From positions 186,001 to 250,000 of the forward strand of contig NZ_JONM01000007.1 of assembly GCF_000711875.1 (NCBI RefSeq): DNA of 64,000 bases, written 5' to 3'. This DNA is from Andreprevotia chitinilytica DSM 18519 (GTDB lineage: Bacteria > Pseudomonadota > Gammaproteobacteria > Burkholderiales > Chitinibacteraceae). Shown piece after piece: positions 63,745 to 64,000 of this stretch; positions within the stretch are counted from its first letter, which is position 1; each line of letters opens with the position of its first letter. A program made the position numbers and the translations under genes. The notes under the pieces were generated by a model. The model did not search any database, was not told where the DNA came from, and saw only the letters and a program-made list of their open reading frames with translations.

Positions 63745-64000
63745 GCAGCCCTGCGCTGACTGACTCCCTGCTGGCCTCGCTCCCCCTGGCCGTCTGGCAC
63801 AAGGATGCGTCGCTGCATTACGTCTGGGCCAATTCGGCGTGGACGCAACTGGTCGGCAACGGCGCGCTGACCGGCAAGCACGACCGCGACATCCTGCCGG
63901 CCTCGGTGGCACAGGCACTGGAAGTCGGCGACTTGCGCACCTTCGTCGCCGGCCAGCACAGCGAAGAATTGACCGTGCAAACCCGCCAGCAGCAGGAAAA
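63741..64000 (+). CDS. PAS-domain sensory protein (partial, C-terminus off window)
   Basis: The ATG at 63741 overlaps the preceding stop and GGAGAAATC lies before it. The 86 visible residues hold a PAS fold start ('LLASLPLAVWHKDASLHYVW', 'NSAWTQLVGNGALTGKHDRD', 'ILPASVAQALEVGDLRTF'). The frame is still open at the window edge. It is probably a histidine kinase or c-di-GMP protein paired with the upstream response regulator. Confidence 0.8.
   Translation, partial: MSSPALTDSLLASLPLAVWHKDASLHYVWANSAWTQLVGNGALTGKHDRDILPASVAQALEVGDLRTFVAGQHSEELTVQTRQQQE

Overview
The window looks like chromosomal DNA of a GC-rich, free-living Gram-negative bacterium, most likely a betaproteobacterium. The reasons are the HflK/HflC pair, outer-membrane lipoproteins, a complete type VI secretion system (T6SS), LysR and LuxR regulators, and several families of GC-rich intergenic inverted repeats. 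No rRNA, tRNA, CRISPR array, integrase or intact insertion sequence was seen. The genus cannot be fixed from sequence reading alone.

Layout: (1) 1-4630: hflC (partial) and hflK, a lipoprotein with passenger-type beta repeats, and an O-methyltransferase. (2) 4782-22597: the T6SS core as two divergent transcription units. tssJ-K-L-M-A run on the minus strand; tssB-C-hcp-E-F-G-H run on the plus strand. GC-rich inverted repeats interrupt four of the junctions. (3) 22624-30482: eight same-strand, mostly single-domain genes between clpV/tssH and vgrG. They show motifs of two His/Cys 'GH...C' proteins, a type I phosphoribosyltransferase, a papain-like protein with a zinc-binding tail, a glutamine-synthetase-fold amidoligase, a DNase I-like (EEP) enzyme and a cytidine-deaminase-like protein, plus one orphan. 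(4) 30525-33796: vgrG, a MORN-repeat protein and a DUF4280 PAAR-like tip protein. Together these supply every core T6SS component plus a candidate cargo set.

(5) 34099-42043: a TMEM175-like channel, a membrane-anchored protein, a large lipoprotein, a LuxR-type regulator, a small protein behind a structured RNA-like leader, and two small secreted or lipocalin-like proteins. (6) 42190-49759: three large secreted carbohydrate-active proteins with Pro-Thr linkers and carbohydrate-binding modules (GH87-like, GH71/99-like and a beta-helix protein with a chitin-binding-type module). They suggest attack on alpha-1,3-glucan and chitin-bearing fungal walls. (7) 50029-55478: an aldo/keto reductase, cupin-carboxymuconolactone decarboxylase and alpha/beta hydrolase unit with a divergent LysR regulator, then a second hydrolase and a DUF1801 protein. 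(8) 55749-57009: a DUF4124 protein and a VapC/Phd-type toxin-antitoxin pair. (9) 57282-64000: a signalling cluster of receivers, histidine kinases and a REC-PAS-GGDEF-EAL protein; the last gene is cut by the window edge.

The most interesting part is the clpV-vgrG block. It is an assembly of dissimilar enzyme folds with no recognisable immunity or adaptor gene, and one product ends in a CaaX-like motif. Together with the fungal-wall enzymes 12 kb away, this makes a eukaryote-directed (possibly antifungal) T6SS arsenal a reasonable but unproven hypothesis. All family calls rest on reading motifs by eye; no database search was run.
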